From Breviolum minutum Mf 1.05b.01 (lineage: Eukaryota > Sar > Dinophyceae > Suessiales > Symbiodiniaceae): a DNA stretch of 64,000 nt. Position 1 is the stretch's first letter; the number at the start of each line of letters is the position of its first letter. The position numbers were made by a program, and so were the translations under genes. The stretch spans positions 1 through 64,000 of the forward strand of contig DF241665.1 in assembly GCA_000507305.1 (NCBI GenBank). Direction: 5' to 3'. The notes below the pieces were generated by a model that saw only the letters and a list, made by a program, of their open reading frames with translations, was not told where the DNA came from and did no database searches. Below are positions 31,619 through 41,625 of the stretch, in pieces.

Positions 31619-32172
31619 TTGTATTCATCCTTCTGGTGACCTTGCATCTTCTCTGGAAGGGAGGACGAAGTTTGTTGGTGAAAGTCATCATCTACGGCAT
31701 TTTCAGTCGAGGTGCTAGGATTTCGGTAACAGCGGTCAGACTGACATGTCCGTCCTCCCAGACCCTCATGCTGAAAGCTGTGCAATTCTTCGTTCCTTTC
31801 TTGGGGTTCTGCCTTGCTCTGCTGATTTCCGCCCCCAGTCCATGGAAGGGTAGGGGAGATTGGTTGATGAGTGGCTGAAACTGTGTCAATCAAAGCGCAT
31901 TGGATCTCACATTCAGGTGCATTAGGCAGGAAAACCCATTTGTAAGTTTTACATTGCCTGTCGATCACCTCCTCCCCTTGAAAGATCCGGCCATCACATC
32001 TTGCGCGAAAACCCCACAACTTAAGGAGGTGATCAGGGACGCCAAACTGCACAAGAATTTCCCTAACGGATTGGTCTGGGGTAGGCATGTCCACAACTGC
32101 TCTCACCCTGTTACTAGGGAAGTTTGGCGCTACCACTGGTGGTGCCCTTCGCTGCCTTGTCCACATATGATA
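31495..32172 (-). CDS. LINE upstream frame: beta-grasp-like module, truncated at its 5' end
   Basis: The frame is open from beyond 32172 to 31495. The part I assign to the LINE starts at codon TAT-CAT-ATG-TGG (32172). A module (TPDQSVREILVQFGVPDHLL, then LWGFRARCDGRIFQ...ID) matches a module of the next frame (TIRDALIEAAFPIGLI...ID). It ends in a different frame from ORF1a, whose ATG lies at 31618, 123 nt upstream of this stop, so a shift or restart occurs. An in-frame ATG at 32223 would start a separate product only if the LINE really began here, which I doubt. Confidence 0.5.
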   Translation of the reverse strand, partial: YHMWTRQRRAPPVVAPNFPSNRVRAVVDMPTPDQSVREILVQFGVPDHLLKLWGFRARCDGRIFQGEEVIDRQCKTYKWVFLPNAPECEIQCALIDTVSATHQPISPTLPWTGGGNQQSKAEPQERNEELHSFQHEGLGGRTCQSDRCYRNPSTSTENAVDDDFHQQTSSSLPEKMQGHQKDEYKWIVKPCTYPQEKQQGLNCLSLLPVILRLQAFSKLPTKKGL

Positions 32173-32173
32173 T

Positions 32174-33849
32174 TTCTGGGGTATGGACAGAATTTCAGAG
32201 GGCCTGATAATTTGATAAACCATACTTTTTGATGATGATAAAAAATAGAACGGGCTCAATGCAAGAAATATTTCACCCAAATGATGAATTTGCTGTTTGT
32301 TTTTCATGACTAGCACACATCTTTTTATTCAAAGCCAATAAATTTTGTGCTTGATACATCTAGACACTGGGGAAATGAAATATTGATAGTGCAATCAACC
32401 ACTGGTGGTATCAGGAACCATATTTGAAAGCTGTTTACCTACTTTGTTGGAACAACTACCAAAAAATAGTAGAATTCTTTATGTTTATGAATATATATGC
32501 CCCAAAATCATGGATCAACCTACCCATTTGATACCAGCCAAGTGCATCTAAGATGAGTGAACATTTTACATTGCAATACAAGTGTGCTGTACAGCCATAC
32601 ACCCACACAAATCGAGCTTTTGCAACAGGAATTGGGCTTGACACCTGTTTTTTGGTAACAGACTATTACCGTCATACTACATCCTACAAAGGTATGGAAC
32701 AAAAGACACAGTTGAAAAAGGTCGGATGGGTTATCAACACGTTGTTCTGCTCGGCAGCCATTCACACAACATGACACTTCCGGCGGTACTGAAAACAGGA
32801 AGACACTTATGAATGGTACACGGTCAGTGTTTAAAGTATTCCTTCAAAGTCGCACGGGTCATTTCAATTTCCTACTAGACTCAAGTTTTCAGATTTGATT
32901 AGTGATTTGTCTGACCTATCTTGAATCATTCTTGATTTCATCAGAGTTAACTTCTTATATTTCCCTTTACTATATCATACACCATTCTCAAATTCTCAAA
33001 TTTAAATTTCATTGTTACGTCTTTTTCCTTACTGGGGTAGACATGGTGTTGCGAGAAGCAACGCGGCTGCTGGGGATTGCGCAGCTGGTTCACTGCACAG
33101 CGATTGGCTATGATCTTGCCATTACAGAGCCAGAGCAACTCGGGCATAGGGTTTAGAATGGGAACAGTGTATGTTGTTCTGGCTGCTTGTCGGCTTCAGA
33201 CCATTTCTAGTGGCTTTATCATTGCATAGCACTGTATTTCATTTGAGTTGATCATTCTGAATTCTGGGCCTTTGACCATAATGTTTGTCATGTTTGTTAA
33301 ATTTGTTGAATGGGTGAAGTATAATATAAGGAGAACCTACGTAGAAACTTAGACATTGAAATGAGAACCACCAAACGTGCAGTGCCTGGTTGAGGTATTT
33401 GTCGTTCTTGCTATCTTTATCATCGCAGCAGCAGATTCCGTCTACTGGTGCGAAGCGAAATGCCCAATCACTTTTCCAGCAGCTTCAACGTAACTTGACA
33501 CAGGTGTGAGGTGAGAAGTGTTTGAATATTAGATTGACTAATGACTAAGGACATTATCATGATGTTACCATGATCAGGGATGGAACTACATAGGAGATTG
33601 AATTGAATTTTTCATTTATACAATAAGTCCATAAACGAACCAATCAGTAGGCACTTCTGATTGCAGATGATAAGTGAATTACCAGAAGCAACACTCATTG
33701 CTGGCTAGTACAGTCACTGCAGGCACCTTTAAGTGGTTTGTTGGACTAGACTACACTTAAGGGATGCTGTCTCTTTACAAGGTCATTTGCTTTTCTGGAT
33801 TCTGGATCATCGGATCAATATTTTAATTTATTGTATCACATAATTACAG
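32174..33849. other. Left subterminal region and possible first exons of gene A
   Basis: Candidate pieces: an ATG at 32553 opening 73 codons (EHFTLQYKCAVQPYTHTN); a stretch after an acceptor at about 33043 (open in two frames); and 33429-33503 between TATCATCGCAG and CAG-GTGTGA (QQIPSTGAKRNAQ, then SLFQQLQRNLTQ). The last is exon-like, but its phase does not match the exon at 33850. The rest shows nothing. Confidence 0.3.
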
Positions 33850-35488
33850 AATTCTTTGGAGAAACAGCTATGCTATGTTCCCTGAGCATAATCATGATGA
33901 TGCCCTGGAGGATGAAAGAACTTCATGGATCACAACAACGGCATCAGGAATCGTTATGTACTCTCTTCGTTTACTTGGGAATTTTATGAGCAAACACATT
34001 GAGCAATGGAACCAGTTGATCTCCATCCATGTATCACGGAAATGTTCTCAACGGATACCAGAACCATTCCTTGAAGTTTATTGTGGTACTAGTGGTGCAA
34101 CATCTTCATCTTCTAAACATCGTCACACATTGGTTGGTTGTAAGCGGCTTGAACGGACATTATCAGTGTCAGAGTCAAGCACTACAAGTCAGCCTGCTGG
34201 GATTGGATTAGATTCTCTAGATGCAGATGCAGAATCTTCTTATCCAAGTAGTAGTGGTCGTAGTGGTGCTGAATTAGATATTGATATGGATGAGTGGTCG
34301 GGACAATCTCAGTCTGCGCACTCAACCGGGACAAAACGAAAACAGTTATGCAGTGGTGGCAGCAGTAGAAACGAACGACGACCTTTGCAGAGTATTGACA
34401 ATGACAGTGACAGCCAACAAGGTTTTCCTAACAGTCAATCCCTGTCCCTTGTTCTCTTTGACCCTGCAGCCAATGTTACCAAGCCAAAGGGATTGACACA
34501 CACTTCGCGATTGAACTGGAGTGATTGCAAAGAAAACCTTGATATGTGTCATCGTGGTTTTTTGATTGATCGTGTGCAATTATTGCAAGCAAAACTGCAA
34601 GATTCACAGCAAGCACTTCGTAAAACCAAACGACAACTGGCTGCCAGAGACAAAGAGTGTAACAAGCTCTGGAAGAAGTTGACTGAAGCCAAATCTGCTG
34701 ATGATGAAACTCTCCAGGTAGAAAAACATTTGGTCAAACTTACTGTAGCTGGAACCATTGCGCTTGGTGTTCGTAAGAGTTTGGCTCTTACTTCGGCGAT
34801 TGGGTTCCCCATTGCCAGTCTATTGGATGTATCAAGGCAAACGGTGGTCCGATCAGAAGTGAATGTCTGGTCAGCTGTTTGTGCTAGAAGCCGTGCTTTC
34901 CACAATTTGGTGTTTACGCGATTAGAGTCAGTGGCAGCTCTTTTTGAGGATCTTCAGACAATTGCAAACTCACAGGGGGATGACGATCATGATGTGGTGT
35001 GCCTAAAAGATTCCGCCCAGTTCCAATCATTTGCATCTTCAACATGTGTTAATCAAGTTGCTTCTGAGAAGGATTACATTGAGCGAGATCTTGGTTTTGC
35101 ACCCACATATCAATTGTCATGGATGCTTTGTAGAGCCAACCATGACCAGAACACAAGACTCTCTACAATGTTTTGTCTTGGCGGTACATTCTTGAGCGGT
35201 GATGCGACCAATTCGTCGATTTGGCGGCAATCCAAGTTGCAGGGGTTGATGGTACAATCATCACTGCTAACAAACGTGTCTGCTTTGGAGCATGAGACTG
35301 AATACGCTAATGCATTCAGCATGCACACAACCATGTGTCCTGGTGAGAACGGGAAGCCGGATTATCAGTCATTCAGTACCATACAAAATTCATACCGTCA
35401 TACCAGCCCTTGGGCAGACCTATTTCATTCTTTGCAACTTAGGATTCAGCAATGAAACCGTTCAGCAGTTCAGCCATTTTATGTTTAT
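33850..35488 (+). CDS. Gene A exons: transposase-like protein, N-terminal part
   Basis: The acceptor TAATTACAG opens a long exon to 35342. A 64-nt intron (35343-35406, G-GTGAGA...CATACCAG) then leads to a short exon ending at a strong GTAAGT donor (35489). Without this intron the frame stops early; with it the peptide continues ALGQTYFILCNLGFSNETV. The N-terminal 200 residues are serine-rich and low complexity (acidic SGAELDIDMDEWSGQ). A coiled coil (LLQAKLQDSQQALRKTKRQL) is followed by helices and a globular region. The next exon joins in phase at 36999. No zinc-finger DNA-binding domain was recognised here. The assignment to a transposase rests on the later exons. Confidence 0.5.
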
Positions 35489-35574
35489 GTAAGTACTGAT
35501 TTTATGACACCTGACAACTGTGACAGACTGTGACACATGACAACCATTATGTATGATTATGATTGATAAGGATC

Positions 35575-35635
35575 ATGGTTTTGATGACGATGATTGTGAC
35601 GAAAATGATGATGATGGAGATGATGATGATGATGG

Positions 35636-35667
<32 letters not shown>

Positions 35668-35710
35668 ATGATGATGATGATGGTGATGATGATGATGATG
35701 ATGATGATGA
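35575..35710. repeat. GAT/ATG microsatellite
   Basis: Long runs of GAT broken by GGA and GGT interruptions. The poly-Asp and poly-His reading frames over it are artefacts. Confidence 0.9.
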
Positions 35711-36479
35711 CACTTGTCATCATTACGAGGAACTAAACTTAGACAACAAACGGAAACGCGTGTATCCAACTGGATGCTGACGGTGGTGATTGACGGTGAT
35801 CAGGAATCCAGGAATGCTTGAATCACATAGGGAGTTCATGAATGAATGAATTGACGAGTGTGTTTTAATGAATATCACTCAATGAATGAAGGTACAAGGT
35901 ACACGCAGATGACTGAATGAATCACTGAAGTGATGAAGATGAAGTAAGTGACTGAAAGGCATTCATCTCCTCCAAAATGTTCCTCTTGCCCGTCCCATCC
36001 GGTCCGATCCCCTTCATATCTAAGGAGCGATGTGCAAGTGTGTTCGCATGGTACAGCCGCCGGCAATGCTGCGATTGTTTGCAAGCAACTGAAGGCAATG
36101 AATTGCTGTACGTGGACCGATCTAGTCGGGATGAGACAGCATCTTTGACACAACTTTAACGTGATAACGTGATAGATAAAATATATATCAATATAATGAT
36201 CCAAATTCAATCAACGTGCTATTAGGATACCTTTTGAAGCATTTGCATGTTTTGCTTCCAACCATACAATACAGACATGGGAAAAATGGAGCATTCGCCA
36301 CAGTGACAAAACTAAGCTGTTTTATAAATTTTATCATCCTAGTTCCTGGTTAATTTTCAACCATTGTTCAAGTGCAAACAAAAGAAATGTGCACAGTGCA
36401 CATTGCCCTGTGTGGAGCTTTCAACGCCAACATCATCAACCACACACAAAACAGCACATTGAAAATGCAGCAGCAACAA

Positions 36480-36523
36480 TGACAACAACAACAACAACAC
36501 AACAACAACAACAACAACAATAC

Positions 36524-36611
<88 letters not shown>

Positions 36612-36612
36612 C
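36480..36612. repeat. AAC/ACA microsatellite
   Basis: About 40 AAC units with two small breaks, followed by a C/A-rich tail of AAACAAACAA words to about 36770. It yields poly-Thr, poly-Gln, poly-Leu and poly-Cys artefact frames. Confidence 0.9.
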
Positions 36613-36998
36613 CAGAGCAAGCAGCAAGCACAAACATTTAGAAACAAAACAAGCACACACAAACATATACACACACAAACAAACCAACAAGCAGACAATG
36701 AATCAAGCAATCAAACAAATAAACAACCAAACAAAAACAAACAATCAAACAACCAAACTAACAATCAAAACATATTTTTCGTTTCTTGTATGTAGGCCGG
36801 CGTTGGTGAGTTTGCTGGGCTGAAAGGGAACTGTGACAATGACTTTTGAATGCTAATTCTTTGGCGATGTAAGATTTGTTTCTGGTGTATGCAACATTTT
36901 CTATATGCAACATTTTGTAGCATTTGTAGCCTCCATGGGGGTAATTGACCGCTTTATATGTGATCTGAACTTGACTATGCGATCAAACCACTTCTTAG

Positions 36999-37430
36999 GT
37001 CTGGAGCAATTCCACCTTGCTATATTCATGTGTGGGCAATGTGCACAGACGCAGGACCTGACCAATTAGCGTTCAGGGGATCAATCAAAACATTGATGTC
37101 TCAAGAAGACTTTTGTAACCAGCTTTGCTTCGATGTGTCATGCGTCAAGCACCAACTCCATCTTCTTGTGAAAGATGGGATGAAGTATGCAAATACTTTC
37201 TGCAGTTTTAGTGCACCAACAACACCTAGTGCCCAGAAGAAGGTTGTTCCTTACTTTAGCGCTGTGGCGCAAATCGTGCGCTGTTGGAGGGCGCACAGTA
37301 AAAAACTGAACCATATCTACAACGCAGTGGTTCCAGACGCATGGCGACACAAAGCATCAGTAGCGATCCCGCCAGTGGCAATTGCAGGCAGGTGGTGCTC
37401 AGTGGATTGTTACTTGGCAAACACGCCGGG
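36999..37430 (+). CDS. Gene A exon: hAT-like RNase H-fold segment
   Basis: It reads SGAIPPCYIHVWAMCTDAGP, then DQLAFRG, with a conserved-looking Asp in C-T-D-A-G-P-D. About 25 residues later comes SCVKHQLHLLVKDGMKYAN, closely resembling the hAT transposase motif 'C-x-A-H-x-L-N-L-x-V-K-D-G-L'. Near its end it has AIAGRWCSVDCYL, like the hAT 'R-W-N-S-T-Y-D-M-L'. The order and spacing fit the second Asp, the His motif and the Trp of a hAT catalytic domain. The donor is probably CCGGG-GTGAAT. The superfamily call is by motif only; a KDZ-type or other dinoflagellate transposase is possible. Confidence 0.55.
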
Positions 37431-38133
37431 GTGAATGGTTTTTCAGTACGGGATAGTGAGTGAAAGCCGCCTGAATGGGATAGACAGCCTAAAGTCCTGA
37501 AGTATTAACCTGGCGGGATAACCTCATTATTAATCTCATAGCTCATAGTTGATATATAGCATGAGGTCCTAAGATGATATTGAATTTGTCAATGATTCGA
37601 TTATAGAAGATTGAAGATTGATGATTCAATGATGAGTCTGGAGAACTCTTAACTTCCTGAGGTCAGGCGGTCGGTCAGATTAAGTTAAAGTTTCGAACTA
37701 TCGGAATTGCAATCTTACCAAGAGGGGACTGGCATACTGGCGGTGGGTATGCTGGTACTGTATTGGTCTATTATGTTTATATATAGTCTTTATTGCATTT
37801 ATACGTTTGCCCCATATACATGCAGACGCAAATGTACTTTGGACATGACACTATCACAATATAGATATTGGTCAGTGCATGTGGCATAACTGTGGCATAT
37901 GTGTTTAACTCCATTGAATCTGTGTATTTAACTCCAATGTATTGCGCTTATGATCTATTGTTGATTCACTTCAAACACTCAATGACTTACACAGGTGGTA
38001 AGACTTGGGCAAACCCTGGCAATTTTCCCCTGTACTGTGTTTGATGCGATGTGTGCAAAGTTTTTTGACTCAAGTGCAGCATACACAACATCATTGAGTT
38101 GAAACTCAGACTTGTAGTCTTGAGTCTTGTGCC
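37431..38133. other. Spacer without a supported exon
   Basis: Intronic in the model of gene A. Open stretches are short and AT-rich. Confidence 0.4.
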
Positions 38134-38667
38134 ATGTCGAAATCGTCTTCGCAGAGTAGTAGTTGTTCTGGCGGTGACATGCTACCACAAGAGGAAATCC
38201 AACGTCGGAAGGAATCTCGCAAGTGGTGTGATGAGGTAGGATTTCGCGGGTGTCCGAGTCCCGGGAATCCATGTGGGCAAACACCCGGTGTGCGAAAGCC
38301 TCCTCATTTTACCGTGTTGCCACATATCTGGAACAACCGTGCATCCTTGTCAACATTTGTGCGGCTCTTAAGCCAATCATCATATGATCCTCAAGACCCA
38401 TGGTGGCAACCCATTCGTGATTACGGAGACGTAGAAAATGATAAGTGGGTTATGGCGCAACCTCGACAAGCCTGGGAAAACATGCGAGAAAATTGGTCCA
38501 AACGTTTTCCATATCAGCCATTTGACATTATGAGCAGAGAAAATGTCAGAGAAGTGTTTAAGGTCGGAAAAGCAGTAGCAGTGATCAAGAAAAAGAAATA
38601 TCCATCGCTGCACGGCAAGAAGACAATCCGGACATCATTCCCACCAGTTCCTAAATGGAAGAAATGA
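38134..38667 (+). CDS. Basic protein of unknown function inside gene A
   Basis: 177 codons from an ATG (GTGCCATGTCG) to TGA. A Ser/Gly-rich start is followed by tryptophan-rich sequence (YDPQDPWWQPIRDYGD; WENMRENWSKRFPYQPF) and a lysine-rich C-terminus (VAVIKKKKYPSLHGKK; PPVPKWKK). A Cys/Gly/Pro segment (FRGCPSPGNPCGQTPG) may bind metal weakly. It could be a nested gene or, from an acceptor at 38154, an exon of gene A whose donor I could not place. The family is not recognised. Confidence 0.45.
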   Translation: MSKSSSQSSSCSGGDMLPQEEIQRRKESRKWCDEVGFRGCPSPGNPCGQTPGVRKPPHFTVLPHIWNNRASLSTFVRLLSQSSYDPQDPWWQPIRDYGDVENDKWVMAQPRQAWENMRENWSKRFPYQPFDIMSRENVREVFKVGKAVAVIKKKKYPSLHGKKTIRTSFPPVPKWKK

Positions 38668-39908
38668 AGAAGTGACATGTCCTTTTATTGAATCGCATTG
38701 CCATTGTTCCCCATTTGCAGATGATATTGACGATGTTTCTCTTGAGTCAAGTCTGTCAGTGGGACCTGACTGACTCTTCGCGAGATCATATTTCATGACT
38801 ATTCTCATGGGGAATAGTAGCTTGCCATTTGACTGAAAGTCAAAGGTATTAGATATTTTGATGTTGATCCGTTTCATTACTTTGCTCATGCGAGCTGATA
38901 TGATGATCTTTGAATTTCTGAGAGTCAGGGACCATGACCATGACCATGACTCTTGGAGTAGCGACCATGTGTTTTCCATACTGGATGTAATGTAGTTGTG
39001 TGTAGGTGTGTTGCTAATTTTTAGTTTTGTGGTCTTATGGTGGCTGAGCGCAAATGACTGCAGGTGCACAACTGCAAATGAAATTTTAGGAGGTGGGATA
39101 TCTAATTGTGAGTACATCAGATTCAGATTCAGATGTAGTTTCAAAAAACATCAGATTTAAGTGCTGCTGGGACATGGGCATGCCTTGTGTCATGAATGTT
39201 TCTTGTAGTCACTTGTAGTCTGCCTTGCGATTCAGTCTACTGAATCAACAAAGATGCATGGTGACATTCATTTCAACATGTTGCTATGCAACAAACATCG
39301 CTGGCGAATAGTTTGTCACAAGTCCTAAACTCATGGACTGACAGCCTGAATTACTTGATTCGAACTAGCGAATCAATGACATGTTGACACGTACCGACGT
39401 ACCAAACGTGATGAGCGCAGATGCTTGAGGGATGTGGGCCGGGAACAGAAACCGTGTTTATAATGATATGTTAATATATACAATATTATCTTCTTAGATA
39501 TTTTGACGTTTGACATTTGACATCGCATCATCATTAATCATTTCAACATTGACACAGTTATGTCGTTCATGATTAATGAAAAAATATGAAGCCTGTAGCG
39601 TCACACGTTCACCTTCGCCGTACCTGATTTGATTTGATCTCAACTTACTAAATAATCAAAAACATCCTCAAACGGATTATGAGAAGAGCCAAGAGCATGT
39701 ATGAAAGACTGAAACGTGCATATAATATAGACAAAGTTACAGATTCATATGACAATTAAACAATCATACAAGTAAGAATTTAAGAAAGACATTGGTTTGT
39801 TTTGCCTGGACAGCCTTGGTATATCATACTTGATCAGTAATCATTAATCAGTAGCTTGTAAGTAATACTTCCTTTGAATCATACATGATGATGTAATAAC
39901 AACTTCAG
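38668..39908. other. Spacer, nothing supported
   Basis: AT-rich sequence with short direct repeats such as CCATGACCATGACCATGACT near 38940. No exon was found. Confidence 0.45.
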
Positions 39909-40542
39909 CACAATCAGCTGAACAAACCCGAGGTTCTGAGGCATTCCTTCTCCATGGACCTCCAGAAGCAGTGGTGCAAATCTTCCTGGCAGCCTTTGAC
40001 ACAGAAGAATTTAACGCCACAACACAGAAACTGGGAAAGACTCGTACTGGCGGTGATGGCAACGGGGAGGGTGATGGTGATGATGACAACCAAGACATAA
40101 CCGATGAGCTGGCTTTAGATGAGCAGAGAATGTACCAACATAAAGTCACCAAATGGATCAGGGGTGCATTGTCATCATTGCAAAGTCACATGTTCTGGTT
40201 TTTGATGTCAGTGTGCCACCGTGCCAGAGATCCAGTTAGACACATGTTCAACATCTTGAGCAAGTATTCGAAACACTCAGAGAGATCCAAGCCCTGTGAG
40301 CCATGTGAGCTTCCCATTGTGAACTTCATTACTAGACGCATTGCTGATATTGATGCCGAATTTTGTGAGCTCAGAAGCACGCTTAGCACATGGACAGGGG
40401 AAATACTTACAAACCTTGAAAGTATGTCTCAGTGGTTCAAGTCAGAACCTCTTGACACAAACAGTTTGAAGAGTATTGCGTTCAAGCTGGTGGTCTTCAA
40501 TCATGCCACCTACGTTCGTCGCATCGTGAAGCCTTTTGCAAG
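39909..40542 (+). CDS. Gene A exon: helical region between catalytic blocks
   Basis: The acceptor AACTTCAG (or CAATCAG, nine bases further) is followed by about 210 open codons to a donor at GCAAG-GTGCAC. The peptide is largely helical: FLLHGPPEAVVQIFLAAFDT, an acidic linker (GDGNGEGDGDDDNQ), KVTKWIRGALSSLQSHMFWF, then ELRSTLSTWTGEILTNLESM. A long helical insertion between the second Asp and the final Glu is characteristic of hAT transposases. The phase with the exon at 36999-37430 does not match directly, so at least one connecting exon or a different donor is missing. Confidence 0.5.
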
Positions 40543-41625
40543 GTGCACATCTTAGTTAGATTCCTGAACATACATCTACTGCTGCAATGAGTGCAATGAG
40601 AGTCGTCATTTTTCTTGTGATATAAAATATTTAAACCTGTGTCCAAGTTTGTATGATCGAACGGTGAACGTGTGGGATGTGGGATGTGTAGGTTGAGGTT
40701 GATGTTAGGTTAAGGTTGACATTAGGTTGTTGAGCATTGACATGTTACATGCAAAAAAAGCTATGTCCTTCTGTCTCTGTATTTTCTCTATCAGTCATGT
40801 ATCATGTTACCATGTTTCATTATTACGAATTATGACTTGGTTGATTGCCGGCAGTTGGTGATCCACACACACATACACACTTGAACTCTTGATGATTCAG
40901 CCACACACTCACAAGGGTGATTGTTTGTACGGTTTGTACTTGAAGATGCTACAGCTCCAGGTGGCCCTGGCGTCTTTTCTGGATGCTGTTTGCAGCGCCA
41001 AGCACTCCGTGCTCTCACCGGAAAAGTTTCTTGTCTGTGGATCTGGGAACAATGTAACCGTGTGGAGTTTCAGATACTGCTCATCATCAATCATCAATTA
41101 TCAGCTGTTGATCTGTGGATTCGTTGCTGGTACAACGTTTCATGTGGGATATATACTATACGCACATATGTATATGTCGTGTCTGTGTAGACACTGTGTA
41201 AAGAAAGAACTTATGTGACTTATCTTGTCAGATATTATTTTGAAATAGATCTGAATATCAATTATGAGATTATGACATTACATTATGATATTGTAAACAT
41301 ATCTACTATCTACTAACAATAGATGATGAATTGACTGGACGTAGGCTGAGCGACATGTTACGACATTCAGTATGAAATCAAAAAATATTAAAATTATTTT
41401 GGTTATGATGTTTTCACCGTTTTCACTGTGATCAAGCGTTCAACTTTTCATATTACCTGAGGAGGATCTTCAGCTTGGCTGTTCGGTAGTTACGCTGCTA
41501 GACTGATGCCATTAGCACTGTTTAGATACCTGAATTACCTGAATCTAATCATCATCTAATCTCATAATCGAATCTGCTCGAGTCAATTGAATAGTTCTAG
41601 AGTCCTACGGCCTAGGCTGGCACAG
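40543..41625. other. Intron region with one uncertain exon
   Basis: At 40946-41053, after TACTTGAAG and before AACAAT-GTAACC, all three frames are largely open. It may encode a short connecting exon, but phase does not decide it. Confidence 0.3.

Larger units (their letters stand above)
23652..32173 (-). mobile_element. LINE retrotransposon, 3' part
   Basis: Reading on the minus strand: beta-grasp-like modules, gag-like protein, apurinic endonuclease, reverse transcriptase, CCHC knuckle, RNase H. This is the architecture of APE-class non-LTR elements that also carry RNase H. At least two frame breaks are present (about 31600 and 25870). The 3' end lies below 23652 and shows no obvious poly-A. 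The stretch 23373-23651 holds the 3' UTR or flank only. I infer that the missing 5' part is the methyltransferase frame at 60159-62271 (see findings). Confidence 0.8.
35489..36998 (+). other. Gene A intron carrying microsatellites
   Basis: GTAAGT donor and CTTCTTAG acceptor. The phase is exact (2 nt + 1 nt form ATG). It includes a GAT array and an AAC array. An open stretch at about 35975-36160 could be an unrecognised exon, but has no clear splice pair. Confidence 0.55.

Noticed and set aside
32520..32777. Minus-strand Cys-rich frame starting S-C-C-V-N-G-C-R-A-E, considered as a THAP-like finger
   Set aside because: It lacks an ATG and the later Cys and His spacing of a THAP domain, and runs opposite to all other exons in the element.
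35553..36710. Poly-Asp, poly-His, poly-Thr, poly-Leu and poly-Cys proteins
   Set aside because: They are translations of GAT and AAC microsatellites in an intron.
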